The notes under the pieces: generated by a model
What the model was told of the DNA's origin: nothing
Seen by the model: only the letters and a program-made list of their open reading frames with translations
The model's database searches: none
NCBI GenBank assembly: GCA_020465985.1
Contig: JAANYP010001185.1
Coordinates: 1 to 64,000, forward strand
From: Centrapalus pauciflorus
Taxonomy: Eukaryota > Streptophyta > Magnoliopsida > Asterales > Asteraceae
Direction: 5' to 3'
Length of the DNA stretch: 64,000 nucleotides
Shown: piece after piece, positions 44,525 through 56,540 of the stretch
Layout of the letters: each line of letters opens with the position of its first letter
Position numbering within the stretch: the first letter of the stretch is position 1
Made by a program: the position numbers and the translations under genes

Positions 44525-45567
44525 GTAACACCTTTCTACCTTTATTTCAGCTTTTAACGTCTTATATTGTGTGTTTAATTTTCAACTTTTTCTTAATTTT
44601 TCTTTTCGGTTTTTGCTTTTTTTAAGTAGTTTATTGTGTTTTTCTTCCTTAGTTGTAGTTATACAAAATGTTCTTTATATGTTTTTAGACTAGGATCTTC
44701 ATTTTCATGCATTTTTAGCACAATTTTAACTGTTCACGTTAAATATTGCATGAACTCATTAACTGCACACATGCATTTCGGACGTCCGAATTCGGACCAA
44801 GCCCCGAATTCGGATGTCCCACTTAGACTAATTTCAAATGTTTTTCTAAAATATCCGACCGAATTCGGACACTGTGCATCCGAATTCGGTCCCTCAAACA
44901 TATTTCAAAATGTTCAAATAAAGTCTAAGTCACAGCTCTGTTCATCCGAATTCGGATGGCATCCGAATTCGGTTTCCATCCGGATTCAGTGCTTCATCCG
45001 AACTCCCTAATTCACATTTCCATTGCATGCATTGCATTCCATCCGAACCAGCATCTGAATTCAGACCACCATCACCACTTCATCCGAATTCGTCCCAATC
45101 CTCATCATCACTTCCAACCAATTCGGTCCCCATCCGAATTCGGGTTATCTTCATGTGTCATCCGAGTTCGGACCCCCATCCATCTTTTTTCATGCATCAT
45201 CCGGAACTCAGTCGGATCCAAATTCAGGGACACTATTCATCCGAATTCAGACCATCCGAATTCAACACCTAGCATATTTTTTAAAATTTTCCATTTTTGC
45301 ATTTTCACTATAAATTAAAAATCCAAAAATATTTTCATTTCGGTGCACCGTTGATTAGAGTTCGGATTGGTGTTTGAGTGAAAAAGTCTGATCTAACATC
45401 GGTCTCTTAACGATTGACTTTGGACTTTATTAGTAGAATTTCATTCTACTAATAAAGACCCGTTGCTTTAAACAGATAAGGCAGTTTCTATTTCACAATT
45501 GTCTAGACTTCACATCAATGTCTTATCATTTAAAGTCTTTTGTTCTAACTTTGATGCACCTGTGCAG
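44525..45567 (+). other. Candidate intron before Si4 ORF3, with CCGAATTCGG array
   Basis: Donor CAG/GTAACA at 44525 and acceptor CACCTGTGCAG ending 45567, directly before the ORF3 ATGs at 45569 and 45572. The acceptor wording TGTGCAG is shared with Si3. The interior (44775-45265) holds about 20 CATCCGAATTCGG-type words. Small frames here are not coding. Confidence 0.55.
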
Positions 45568-45568
45568 G

Positions 45569-48500
45569 ATGATGGAACCAGCTATTGTCCTCACCATACC
45601 CCATCCCCCCATTCCCAATAACAACGCCCAACTACCCGAACAATCCATCCTTCCCCAGGCCGAGTTTGTCGAGTTTATACACCATAACTACGCCATGTCT
45701 ACCGCAATCGCCGCTCCCCAGATATACTTGCAACAATTTTGGAACCGATTGCAATATGTTCCCGACGCCGAACCCTTATTCACAACCACCATTGACTGTG
45801 TCCCAGTCAAAATCACCATCGCTGCCATACGCCATATACTTCGCCTACCCGCCGAAAACTATTTACCATCCCATCTTCTCTTTGATCCCATCCCTTCCAT
45901 CCCAGAAACCCTCGCCGAAATACAAACCCTGGGTTATGACGACCCTCTCACCAAACCCTCCGATTTCCGAACAAAGAATCTCCAATCTCATTAGCGGATT
46001 CTCTTCGACGTAATCAACAAGTGCTTCACAGCAAAACACTCAGGCCACGACTCCGCCTCCGCACAGGTCTTAGCCATGTTCACCGGCTTTGCATTCGATC
46101 GCCATGTGGACTACGCAGCATTCCTCTTCGAGGAATTGAGAAGAGTACATATGGAGAGGGGAACCAAAAAAGGACGCAAGTACATACCTCTCCAACGTTT
46201 CCTGCAGCTCATTATACAATACGCCATGGATAATGATGAGGACATTCACGAGCAGCCTGAGGCGGATGTCTACCCTACAGTGGCCATTCAGAAGCTTACT
46301 TTGCCAAAGGGGGCACCTTCTATGCCGATAATGACGATCCCTTTCTCACTTCTTCTAAAAGCATGGGATTTGGAAAGGGTTCGGGCCTATATTCGAGCGT
46401 TTTATCCGGATGAGGCTCAGTCAGAACCGACTGAGTCTAGCCATTCCGAAGGTGAGGCCAGGATGAGTGAGGATGAGGGAGATCAGGCGGTGGTACAACA
46501 ATCAGTTGGGATAGGTGAGCGGGAGCCTGTGTTTGTGAGTGAGGGCGAAGGAGGTGAGGCGGCAGAGGCGACGGATTCCGAACGAACCGTCTCTGTCATA
46601 CGAGGGATTGATATTACTTCTGAGGGTGACCGCAGCCTTATCAGCCGGACCACCCACCAAAAGACCATCAGTCCAATGGTCGACATCACCCCTACCATCC
46701 ACTTGGTATCCCCTCAAAGGGAAACCACTTCATTCCATGGGGATTTTGCACATACACCATCGCCCTCTCATTCGGAGAGTGGCGGTGTTGAACGAGGTCA
46801 CACTCCTCCCCACATGACCAAACCTCCTTCAATCACGATTCCATCCCCCTAAATACACAAAACGCACGATGCCTCTGTGGCATCCCCTAGAGCTGCCTCT
46901 GTGGCAGCTCCCCAAACTTACGGATCTGAGCGTCCCATAGTGGAGCCAGAAATGATGGAAGGAAGACCTGAAGTGGCTCCATCAACGCCATCCACTTCAG
47001 GCCATCTCCCCATCAACTTGGAGATGTTAACGTCAGCTCTTCGTGCTGCCGGTGTTATTGCCCGGGCTGACCTGGACGCCCAAAAGGAAGCTGCTGAGGA
47101 ACGTCACACCGCCCTTCTCTCACTTATAAAGGGTAAGGGTGTCGCTTCTGAAGCTGTGCCTCCACCAGGATCCCATTCAGTCCAGACCCAAATAGCAGAG
47201 CTCTTGGACAAAATAGATGCGCTTACACGTCTTATTCTTCAAGTCCAGGAGCAACTAAACTCCAGAATGGACCGCCTTGAGTCTGCAGTGATTGAGCTAC
47301 AATGCTGTCCTCAGGCTGAGTCCTATAAAAGGAAACATGACGATCAGGACGACCCTGATCGCCATGAGGGGGATAAACGACAGAAAAATCAGTCTGAGGA
47401 CCCAATGTTGTTTGTAGGGGGAGCAGAGACTGAAGGTACAGAGATTCAGGGGTCTGGGGATCAGACTTATGACGCTAGGGAGACGTTAATGATAGAGTAT
47501 GAACCTTTACAAATTGAAGGTCTAGCTCCTTTAGATCCTATGTCAGCAATGGTGGTATATGAACCTCAACATGAAAAAGTCGAAATCATAATATTGTCTG
47601 ACTCAGACTCTGATACTGATAACGACTATCTCTTTCTCACACCAAAGCTTGAACCCCAATCACCGCAAAAATCATCCTCCCCAATTGAAGTTTTGGATTC
47701 CCCAACCCATGCACCTCAAGAACAAATAACTTCTACCATCCAATCACCTTCATCTACTCCCATAGAAACTCCATCAATCCAAATAACTCCCACACCAAAA
47801 GAAATCCCATCAGTTATACCTACCCCAACAATCCAAACAACCCTTCCAACTCAATCAGCTCAGCCCGCTCACATTGCTGAATCTTCAGGGTCCCGAACTG
47901 TCGACTGCTTTGCTACAAGAGATGTCGCCGCAATATATGACATGATAGACGTAGCATGGATCAATTGGTATTCAAGGGGAAAAGTTCATAATCTGGATGC
48001 AGAAACAAAAGAAGAATTGAGTCAGGACCGGAGGGCTCGAGTCTTGAAACTTCTTGAGGCTCCTCCCGCCGAATTAGAAGAACCTCCGGTCCAGGGGTTA
48101 AAAGAATTCTTGAAGAAGTTTCCGGCTGAACAGTTTCAGATCCTTTCTTAGAAGAAAGATTCAAGATGGTATTTAGAAAGAAGTCGGGGTCTTACAGTAG
48201 ACGTCTTCTGATGGTGATGACCGATGCATCTCGAGTCGTTCAAGCAGAATATAATCAGATGATGCTAAGGGAAAAGATAGATAAGAGCAAATATTGGTCT
48301 AAATCCAAAATTGTAAAGATCAATAACATCCACATGTACAAAAGAGCCAGAGTGTTCACTCCGGCCTTTGAGGTACTCAGAGAAGACGAAACAGTTTAAG
48401 AACTGCATGAAAGCGACCTTGATTTTGTAAACATAGACGACATCGAATTTCTGCACAACAAGCTGAAAAACAAAATCAAGGGTCGTCTGACTCACATGAC

Positions 48501-48975
48501 TGCAGTTGCAGCCCTGGTCCGATGCATGAATCGCCGCTCAATTATAATGTCCCTCAGAGATTTTCAGATGGCAATTGAGAGTGCTCTAGTTAAAGTGGGT
48601 CTGAAAGTTCCTGATCAAGATATATTTTTGGTAGACCAGTATCCGACGTATAAAGTTCTGCTTCGAGGACAGCCAGGTGTTATATTTTTGAACCAGAAAG
48701 GTTACAAAAGATTCATGCGCTTTGAGGATCTTCCATGTTACTCCGACGACACTATCATATTGGTTTGAGCCGCGCTTACTCAGAAAGTTCAAGATTTTGA
48801 CACTCAACCAAATCCGGAACTCAGATGCTCACCGAAGGAGATTCAGGATATCCTCAGCGGCATAGAATACTTGAATGAAAGGCTGCATTTGAGACAAGTG
48901 ACCAGACGCTTTGACGTCATCCTTGGACTTCGAGAATCCACTGATCATGCCAGAGTTCCAGGGCCTCCACAATGA
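45569..48975 (+). pseudogene. Si4 ORF3, large protein of unknown function, broken
   Basis: About 1,130 codons from ATG 45569 (MMEPAIVLTIPHP) to TGA 48973-48975, three bases before the purine tract. The N-terminal domain (EFVEFIHHNYAMS, then YLQQFWNRLQ, then IRHILRLP) aligns in pattern with Si3 and Si2. Then a FDRHVDYAAFLFEELRRV block, an acidic region, a Ser/Pro/Thr-rich region, a Gln/Leu-rich coiled-coil segment (about 47180-47310), another acidic region (about 47580-47620), and a C-terminal domain (VDVAWINWYSRGKV onwards). In-frame stops: TAG 45992, TAA 46850, TAG 48149, TAA near 48397, TGA 48766, with a frame change near 48150-48166. No signal peptide or membrane helix seen. Confidence 0.72.
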
Positions 48976-48978
48976 TCG

Positions 48979-48990
48979 AAAAGGGGGAGA
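48979..48990 (+). other. Si4 polypurine tract
   Basis: AAAAGGGGGAGA, one base before the LTR start TGTTAGATATTT. It is the usual plus-strand primer of copia elements. Confidence 0.88.
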
Positions 48991-48991
48991 T

Positions 48992-49308
48992 TGTTAGATA
49001 TTTAATTTTAATCATATGGAGTTATTTTGTAATAATTATCTACTTAGTATTTAGTCTTGTTTTTAGTTTCCTTGTAATTTATTTCCATGTAAATGTCTAG
49101 GGGCCAAAGGTGTCAAAGCCCCAAACTTAATTAAAGGAGGCTATATTATAGCTCCTAGGGTTAGCTTTGTAAAGACACGGTTGATATTGAATACACATTT
49201 TCCAGCCGGCAACAAACATTCTCTCTCAATATTCTGATTGTCTTTCTTCATCATTGCCTAATTATTGAGCTTTGTTCTTCTTGGGTTTTGATAAAGATTT
49301 ATAAAGGT
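48992..49308 (+). repeat. Si4 3' LTR (right edge approximate)
   Basis: Starts TGTTAGATAT right after the purine tract. A TATATTATAG TATA-like sequence lies at 49142-49151, with an AT-rich U3 upstream. The right edge is unclear because no second LTR is in the window; DNA resembling the Gy4 LTR begins near 49309. Confidence 0.65.
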
Positions 49309-50761
49309 GCTGAAATATAAAGGGAATACATCATTACAAATCACATAACACATGTTAAGCATGGAAATCACAGTAACTGTACACTCTCTGGCATAACTCA
49401 TGCCGCACTAACCTCTACTCAGAGTCACACCAACCCCTTCCTAGAGGCACTTGAGATCCAATAACACACTGAGATGCCCATCTTAATTGGGGAAAACCCC
49501 TTCTCCGAGCCACGCCCATGGAGGCTAGCAGAAATAAATAAGCTCAAGAGCGATCTGACAATAAACACAACCACATATATGTATGGGAACCCTACACAGG
49601 GTTAAACATAGCTACTCAGCTCCTGTGATAACCCATCGCGATCATCTCTATAAGGGATCTCATTCACAACTCACTATACATACACCTATATCATATATTA
49701 AAACAAGTACGGTCATACCTGAAGGGCAGCTCGCAATGCCTATAATAACTTCACAGATAATATATACACATATAATGACTTGAAGAAAAGTAGGCCATTT
49801 AAAAGAACTCGTGTACTCGCCTGTTGCACGGTAGCTAACTCTAACTAGTTCTGTTGAAACAAATCTATCTCATCCCGATATCTGACAGTCCCTGTACACA
49901 ACGAATCTTCATAGATTAATCCCAACTCAACAGATAAGCCCGTATACCCCATAATCATTAACATAACTAATTGACCCCAAATAGGCCCGACGGACCAAAA
50001 GTCCATTTTGGCCCAAAGGACTAATTGCGGCCGCACTTGACCCAGCGCGGTGGCGCTCCCACTGCGGGTAGTGCACATGAACCCTAGACCGTGCTCGACC
50101 CCTGCACTGACTCTGACCCCATCGCGATTGCGCTCACCTCATCGCGACGAGTTGCAGGTCCCCTGCTTTTGTTCAGCCATGTCCAGGGGGTTAATTCAAT
50201 CCCCCAAGTCGATTCCAAACCACATAAACTCGTGTTTTCAACACCAAAACACTTCTAATATTGGTTTCAACCAATTTCGACAATTTGGCAGCTTATAACA
50301 CAATCAAACTCACTTGAATTAGAGGTTTCTTACCTTGAAAGCTTGAACACTCAATTTGATAATCTCAAGGAGTTAATCACTACAACAAAATTAATTGTTG
50401 TGGCTTTGAATCTACACTCCAGTAGAAGCACTTCACATACATAACACTCTTGTATGTTTTTGGAACTAAAGAAAGTGAGAAACGTGTTGTACATATATAC
50501 GTATCCCTTAATAACGCGGGTTCGACAATAATACCAGACCCCGTTATCAGTATTTCACAGTTAATATCAATTAGTCCCATTTAATACCATGAATCCATAT
50601 TATTAATAATCTACTAAAATTATATCCCGAAGCCACGTAATATCGGTCCCGACCCGTATAATCCACTAAACGTGACATAATTGGACCAACGCAAATATCA
50701 CTATTGTAATTGGTCAATGGGATGTCTACACATATCTGATCGGAAGCCGGAGGGTGTTACA
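49309..50761 (-). repeat. Gy4 3' LTR, partial
   Basis: The last 250 bases (plus orientation) are homologous to the Gy2 LTR end (for example ATAATTGGACCAAC). The left part has no clear TG end. Small frames inside (49583, 50050, 50380) are not coding. Confidence 0.6.
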
Positions 50762-50795
50762 AATCCTCCCCCTTAAAAAGATTCCATCCAGGAAT

Positions 50796-51875
50796 CTAAC
50801 TCTGAATTTGGAACAGGTGAGGATAACGAATCCGCATCTTAGTCTCAGGTTCCCAAGTCGTGCTGGTACCCTTATGGTGTCTCCACTGAACGAGGACCAA
50901 TGATATCTCTTTATTGTGCAACTTCTTCATGTTACGATTGGTGATCATTTTAGGTTGCTCAGCATATCTCAACTGATCATCCACTGATAAATCTGAGAGA
51001 GGCACATACTGATCATCTTTAGCTAAGCACTTTCTCAAGTGACTCACATGGAATGTATCGTGCATACCGGCCAACTCAAGTGGCAATCTCAGCCTGTAGG
51101 CCTGATCTATGACCCTGGCCACTATCTCAAATGAGCCAATAAACCTAGGACTCCATTTGCCCCAGTGTCTGAATCTGATTACCCCCTTCCACTATGGAAC
51201 TTTTAGTAGCACTTGATCACCCACACTGAACTCAAGCTCTAAGGTACGATGGTCAACGTAAGACTTTTGATGGCTCTGAGAAACTCGCATATGCTCCCAG
51301 ATCACAACTACCTTATCACTCGTCTCTTGAAGTAGCTCGGGTCCACTAATCGCTCACTCACCGACCTCATCCCAATACACTGGGGTTAGAAACTTACGAC
51401 CATATAACGCCTCAAACGGAGCCAATTTAATCGTGTAATGGTAACTATTATTATACGCAAAATGAACTAATGGGATATGCACATCCCAACTACCACTGAA
51501 ATTAATAACACATGCTCTCAGCATATCCTCAAGGGTGTCATTTGTGCGTTCCGTCTGTCCGTCTGTTTGAGGCCTGTAAGTTGTTCTCAGATGTACCCAT
51601 GTACCCAGCTCTCTCTGGAACCTTTGCCAGAATCGCAAAGTAAATCGAGTGTCACAATCAAAAGTAATCGATTTCGGAATCCCATATCTCGACACTATCT
51701 CATTAATGTATAGCCACGCTAGCTGATCCATTATAATTGTACGTGGAAGTCTAACGATGAAATCCATCATGATATGGTACCACTTCCACTTGGTATTTCC
51801 GGATGGCTGTAAATGACTGTGCGGCTTCTGATGCTCACTTTTGACCTCAAAACAAGTCATACACTGCTCGAAATT
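50796..51875 (-). pseudogene. Gy4 integrase and chromodomain remnant
   Basis: 51875-51354: finger Cys pair (CMTC), core Asp in MMDFIV, a deletion of about 26 codons just after it (RLPRT joins IIMDQLAW, compared with Gy2), TFDCD in place of the usual SDRD context, and Glu in DGQTERT; ends in a WDEVGE block with a stop. 51122-50796: the GPF-module end (YRLRLPLELAGMHDTFHVSHL) and chromodomain (LRYAEQPKMI, then WRHHKG, then WEPE and the stop). The part between 51130 and 51350 is degraded. Not functional. Confidence 0.82.
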
Positions 51876-52888
51876 TGTCACACCCCGATACCCCGCTTGG
51901 CAATGAGGCGCGACGTCGCGGAAACAAAGCCACAATCATAATGAACGACCTCTGAATGGGACGTTTTCGAAATACATAGCTTATAAATAATGTTTTACAA
52001 TCACGAAAATAAAATAGTTCACGAATAATGGAGGTTAAAATACATGACCAAAAGTAAGTAAGAAGCTAGTTATGCAAATAAATCTCCATATTTGTTTAGA
52101 AAATGCTTCGTGACTCCGAAGCTTGCAAAGTTTGACCGTTAGCCATGAGTGCGGAAATGTAGCCCTTAAGGTCCTGAGAATAACATGCTAAATACGTCAA
52201 CTTAAAGTTGTTGAGCTCATAGGTTTTCACGATAAAATAGACAACGTATGGAAAGCACAAGATTTCAGTGAGTTTATAAACAAAAACGAATCAATAGTTT
52301 TAAGTATTACCATAAGTCTCATGACCCCGAAACTTAACTTTTGAGTGCCCTATGTGGTATCCAACACCATAATACCAAGAAATGTCAAAGGATTATGCAA
52401 TCCGTTTACAATTGGCACGACCAACCCGGATGGGGGCGTCAACTCAAATAGATCTATCCATAATATTCACGTTTACGAAGTAATTAACGGTTCATGATTG
52501 AGGGTGGTGGTGAAGTAACAATCTTATGTAATACGTAAAATGATTCAAGTACTTGTGTCCATAGAAAATAAAAGTTGAGCATGTATTCTCACCCCAAATA
52601 ATACGACAAGTAAAAATAGGGGCTATGAAAACTCACCATAAAAGTGAGCGTAAAAATGATGATCGAGTCGTAGACTTGAAATGAAGCTTGAACGGACTTA
52701 ACCGAGTCGTAAATGATATGAGGGACTTAATAATGTCTATAAATGATAATATGTATGCATGATAGTTTTAAATTTAATCATCCAACTTAACAAGTTCATA
52801 AAACCCACTTAACATCCAAGTTTATTTATAAGGACTTTCTAGGATTTATTGAGGATTTTCCAAGATTTATTGACGCTAGTTTATTTAT
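51876..52888. repeat. Truncated LTR of another gypsy family
   Basis: Starts TGTCACACCCCGATACC, a common plant gypsy LTR terminus, in the Gy4 integrase finger. The right side ends without a CA terminus at Co1 RNase H near 52888. It includes TTCAGTGAGTTTATAA (52264-52279), a block also present in Gy1/Gy3 LTRs. Element orientation is uncertain; no internal coding is present. Confidence 0.6.
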
Positions 52889-53862
52889 CTTGCTTTGAAC
52901 TTTTCCATGTCACCGCTCCCCCATTCAATAAGAATACCCAACCAGACTGTGAACGACTATCATCTTTGTCTGTTTGGAGCTAGCGTCACAGTAACCCGTT
53001 ACCCTGAGTTCTTCTTCTCCACCATAAACTAAGAACCTATCTTTAGTATTTCTTAAATACTTGAGAATGTTCTTAACAGCTGTCTAATGGCCTTCACCAG
53101 GATTTTGTTGATGTCGACTCACCATGCTCAAAGAAAATGAGACGTTAGGCCTTGTACACGTCATGGCATACATAATTGATCCTATAGCAGAAGCATACGG
53201 AACTCGAGTCATTCCATCTAGTTCTTCCTCTGTTTTCGGATTCAGATCCTTACTAATCTTTATGCCATGATGTAAGGGTAGATTCCCTTTCTTAGAATTC
53301 TCTATAATTTTGGAACTTTTCAAAATTTTGTCTAAGTATGTGTCCTGGCTAAGTCCTATTAGACGTTTCGACCTATCTCTTTAAATCTTAATACCAAGAA
53401 TATGTGTTGCATCTCCCAAGTCTTTCATAGCGAAACATATTCCCAACCAATCTTTTACACTTTGTAATGTTGGGATATCATTTCCTATGAGTAAAATATC
53501 ATCCCATATAATACTAGGAAGACTACAATACTCCCACTGACTTTGACATATATACATGACTCATCTTCGCTTCTAGAAAATCCAAACTGTGTGATTTTCT
53601 TATGGAAGCAAAGATTCCAGCTACGAGAAGCTTGTTTGAGTCCATAAATGGCCTTTTAAAGTTTGCACACTCTTTTAGGATACTTTTCATTTTCAAAACC
53701 CTCTAGTTGTGTCATAAACACATCATCTGTTAGTTTCCCATTAAGGAAAGCGGTTTTGAAATCCATCTGCCATATTTCATAATCATGAAACGCGGCTATG
53801 GCCAGCATTATCATAATTGACTTAATCTTAGCTACCGGTGAAAAGGTTTCCTCATAATCAAT
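52889..53862 (-). pseudogene. Co1 reverse transcriptase and RNase H, decayed
   Basis: Continues RT from the TAG stop at 53863-53865. Recognisable pieces: FKTAFLNGKL, LYGLKQ-like AIYGLKQASRSW, a DDILLIGND motif near 53490 (Asp pair kept, preceding Tyr-Val changed), the 53084-53323 frame (LPLHHGIKIS, then YASAIGSIMYAMTCTRP), and an RNase H start (VKNILKYLRNTKD, YGGEEELRVTGYCDAS) to about 52900. Several frameshifts and stops intervene. RNase H is cut by the neighbouring truncated LTR. Confidence 0.78.
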
Positions 53863-55441
53863 CTAGTAGGTTTGAGTATAGCCCTTTGCAACTAACCTAG
53901 CTTTATAAGTGTGTACCTTGCGATTCATGTATGTTTTCTTTTTGAATATCCATTTACAACCCACCGTCATAAGATCGGGTGTGGCTTCAACAACATTCCA
54001 AACTTGGTTGTCATACATAGACTCAATCTCGCTTTTCATAGACTCCTTCCACTTAGCAGCCTCAGGGCCAGCCATTGCTTCCTTGTAGTTAGCAGGCTCA
54101 TCCAACTCGACTAGTATACTATCACTAATCATGTCTTCTTCTTCAATATGGAAACCATAATAGATTTGATGAGGATAACTAACTCTACTACTTGTTCTGC
54201 GAACGGGTAAGGATATGTGATTCGGCTCAACAGGTGTTGCCACCGGTTGTTGAGTGTCAGTGTTTGTAATAGGTTCTTCATTGGTAGACTCTTGAATTTC
54301 TTCAACATCAAGCTTACTCCCAGTATCCTCATTAGATATCATTTCTCTCTCAAGGAACACTCCTCTTCGAGCTACAAACACCACATTCTCCTTAAGTCTG
54401 TAAAATAAATATCCAAATGAATCATGTGATAACCGACGAATAGACACATTTCTGATCTCTTTTCAAGTTTGTCTTGAGTTTCTCGTCTAACGAAAACCTC
54501 ACAACTCCGTATTTTGATATGCCCAAGGGATAGGCATTTTCCCATCCATATCTCATAAGGTGTCTTCGAAACCTTCTTAGTTAGTACATGATTTAAGATA
54601 TGGGCGGCTGTCTCTACCGCGTAAACCGAGAAGCTTGTTGGAAGTGTCGCTCGACTCATCATAGATCTAACCATGTCTAACAAGGTCCTATTTCTTCTTT
54701 CCGCAACTCCATTAAGTTGCAGTGTTCTAGGAGGAGTCAACTGTGAAACTATTCCACAATTTCTAAGATGATCGAGAAACTCGATACTAATGTATTCTCC
54801 TCCCCTGTAGGATCGAAACACCTTTATCTTTCTGCCCAGTTGATTCTCAACTTTATTTTGATATCTTTTGAACATTTCAAAGGCACCAGACCTATGTTTA
54901 ATCAAATAAACACATCCAAATCTACTAAAGTCATCAATAAATGTAACGTAGTAGTGATTTGCATCTTTTGTGGTGAATCGGAATGGTCCACAAACATCCG
55001 TGTGAACTAAGTCCAATAGTCTTTCACCTCTTTCACTTGTTCCAATGAATGGTGATTTTGTCATCTTGCCCAACAAACAAGATTCGCATACATCATCCGA
55101 TTTGAGATCAAATGATTCAAACACTCCTTCCTTTTGGAGTTGGGCGATGTGTTTCTTGTTTATGTGCCCAAGATGACAAATTTTGACTTATCAAGCTTAT
55201 TAGAAGAATCAACATTTAAGATTAAATTACTAACGTATTCAATTGTTTCATATATGGCATTGTAAGGAGAAGCTTTAAAATTAAAACAACCATTTGAATA
55301 AACCAAAATATCGCCATTTTCATTATCTAAAGAAAATGTATAACCATCCTTAAACAATGCACATAATGAAATAATGTTTCTAGTCAAATCTGACAAATAA
55401 CAACAATTATTTAATACTATCCTAACTCCACTCTTCAGCAC
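53863..55441 (-). pseudogene. Co1 GAG-pre-integrase, integrase and RT start
   Basis: 55160-55441: GAG-pre-integrase (LNNCCYLSDLTRNIISLCALF). 54372-55124: integrase, with CESCLLGK, core Asp in VHTDVCGPF, the second catalytic Asp replaced by Tyr (FRSYRGGEY), and Glu in NGVAERRN. 53863-54447: linker and RT start with NVVEATPDLMTVGCKWIFKKK and KARLVAKGYTQTY, ended by TAG 53863-53865. The DNA from 53862 to 55726 is repeated at 57790-59654 with a constant offset of 3,928 bases. Both copies share the Asp-to-Tyr change and the same frame breaks. Confidence 0.85.
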
Positions 55442-55656
55442 GAGCTCAAAATTTTCAATTTTTTCACGGGCGTGATTCTCTTGTTTCCCATGACAAAGTT
55501 GAGCTCCCCATGCCTCAAATTTCTACGTTCCTTTAGCCCCTACAATATAGTGCAAATGTAAGTACCACACCTTATAGCCAGAACCCACGATTTAGAAATT
55601 GTAGTATTATGGAGTTCGATCATAAACAAGCCTGAATGACTTCCCTTTTCGACATT

Positions 55657-56540
55657 TCAGACTTTAAGGTCCTTCAGATATTGAGGGCAGCTACGCTTCC
55701 AATGCCACTTAGTGTTGCAGTAAAAGCCCACTACTTCCTTCGGATCACTTGTAGGCGCAATTTTAGAGTCAACCTTTTTCTTAGACCCACGGTTGGACTT
55801 TCCATTTGTGGTCTTTTTCTTCCGATTGGAATTAGATGACTTCATTTTCTTTGCATTTTGACCAATGGACAACACAGGTGCTGTTGGCACATCATCCTTT
55901 TTTATACCTTGCTCAGCAGTTTGTAGTAGATTATGGAGTTCTATGATTAAGGTCTCTTTCTCATTCAGATTCATCTGATATGAGACCACCAACTGGTTGT
56001 AGACAGCGGGCAGACCAGATAGGATGATGTTTATGGAAAACTCAGTGTCAAACATCATGTTCAGGGATTCCAATATGTCAAAGTACCCTTTCATCTCCAA
56101 GTCGAAAACACAAATGGATGCTCCAGGTTTGGGCTTGCAAGCCATGAGGGACTTAACCACATCAAGGCGTTCTTTGCTTGCCTTGACCTAAACATTTCCT
56201 TCAGCCGTTGGTTCATTTCGTAGGCCCAAGTGTTTTCAAAAGTCTTTTGAAGCTCAGGGCTCATCGAGGATGCCATGATGCATGGCACTTTGTTTGCATA
56301 ATCATAGTATTTCTGGTGAGCATCAATCTCCTCTTGGGTTGAGTTCTCATTAATTGTGGGAATTTGCTCATCGAGAACATACTCCTCGTTCTCGTACCTT
56401 AGGGTGAACATAAGGTTTCACGTCCAGTCCATATAGTTTGAACCGGTAAGTCTTTCCCTCCCAATTACTGAGCGTAACGAGAAGTTTGAGTTATGAGCGG
56501 AATTGGGAACGGGAGGGGTTGCACCATTTTGAGTAGACAT
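55657..56540 (-). pseudogene. Co1 gag
   Basis: Start ATG 56540 (MSTQNGATPPVPNS), interrupted by a TAG near 56420, then 56411-56091 (MFTLRYENEEYVLDEQIPTI) and, after a frameshift near 56160, 56160-55657 with a capsid end (SGLPAVYNQLVVSYQMNLNE), Lys/Ser-rich tail and a damaged zinc knuckle (YCNTKWHWKRSC: the first Cys and the central Gly are replaced). It would form the particle if intact. UBN2-like gag of Tork-type elements is the nearest match I can name. Confidence 0.78.

Larger units (their letters stand above)
40489..49308 (+). mobile_element. Si4, second Sirevirus-like family with pol, ORF3 and 3' LTR
   Basis: Reads rightwards: integrase remnant (from 40489, cut by Gy3), RT/RNase H to 43613, spacer with purine tract, promoter-like segment and intron-like segment, ORF3 (45569-48975), purine tract, 3' LTR start at 48992. 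Gag and the 5' LTR are missing. Pol and ORF3 are homologous to Si3 but strongly diverged, so this is a separate family. The right edge near 49308 is approximate, where Gy4 LTR sequence seems to begin. Confidence 0.82.
49309..51875 (-). mobile_element. Gy4, Ty3/gypsy chromovirus remnant related to Gy2
   Basis: Minus-strand 3' portion: integrase and chromodomain remnants (50796-51875), purine tract (minus AAGGGGGAGGATTT, 50761-50774), and a partial 3' LTR ending GTGTTACA at 50761. The left LTR end is not identifiable, so the LTR is probably truncated against Si4. On the right it is interrupted in the integrase finger by another LTR at 51876. Confidence 0.82.

Noticed and set aside
44636..45318. 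Overlapping frames of 80-124 codons before Si4 ORF3
   Set aside because: Produced by the repeated CATCCGAATTCGG words; peptides are repetitive and the region fits an intron.
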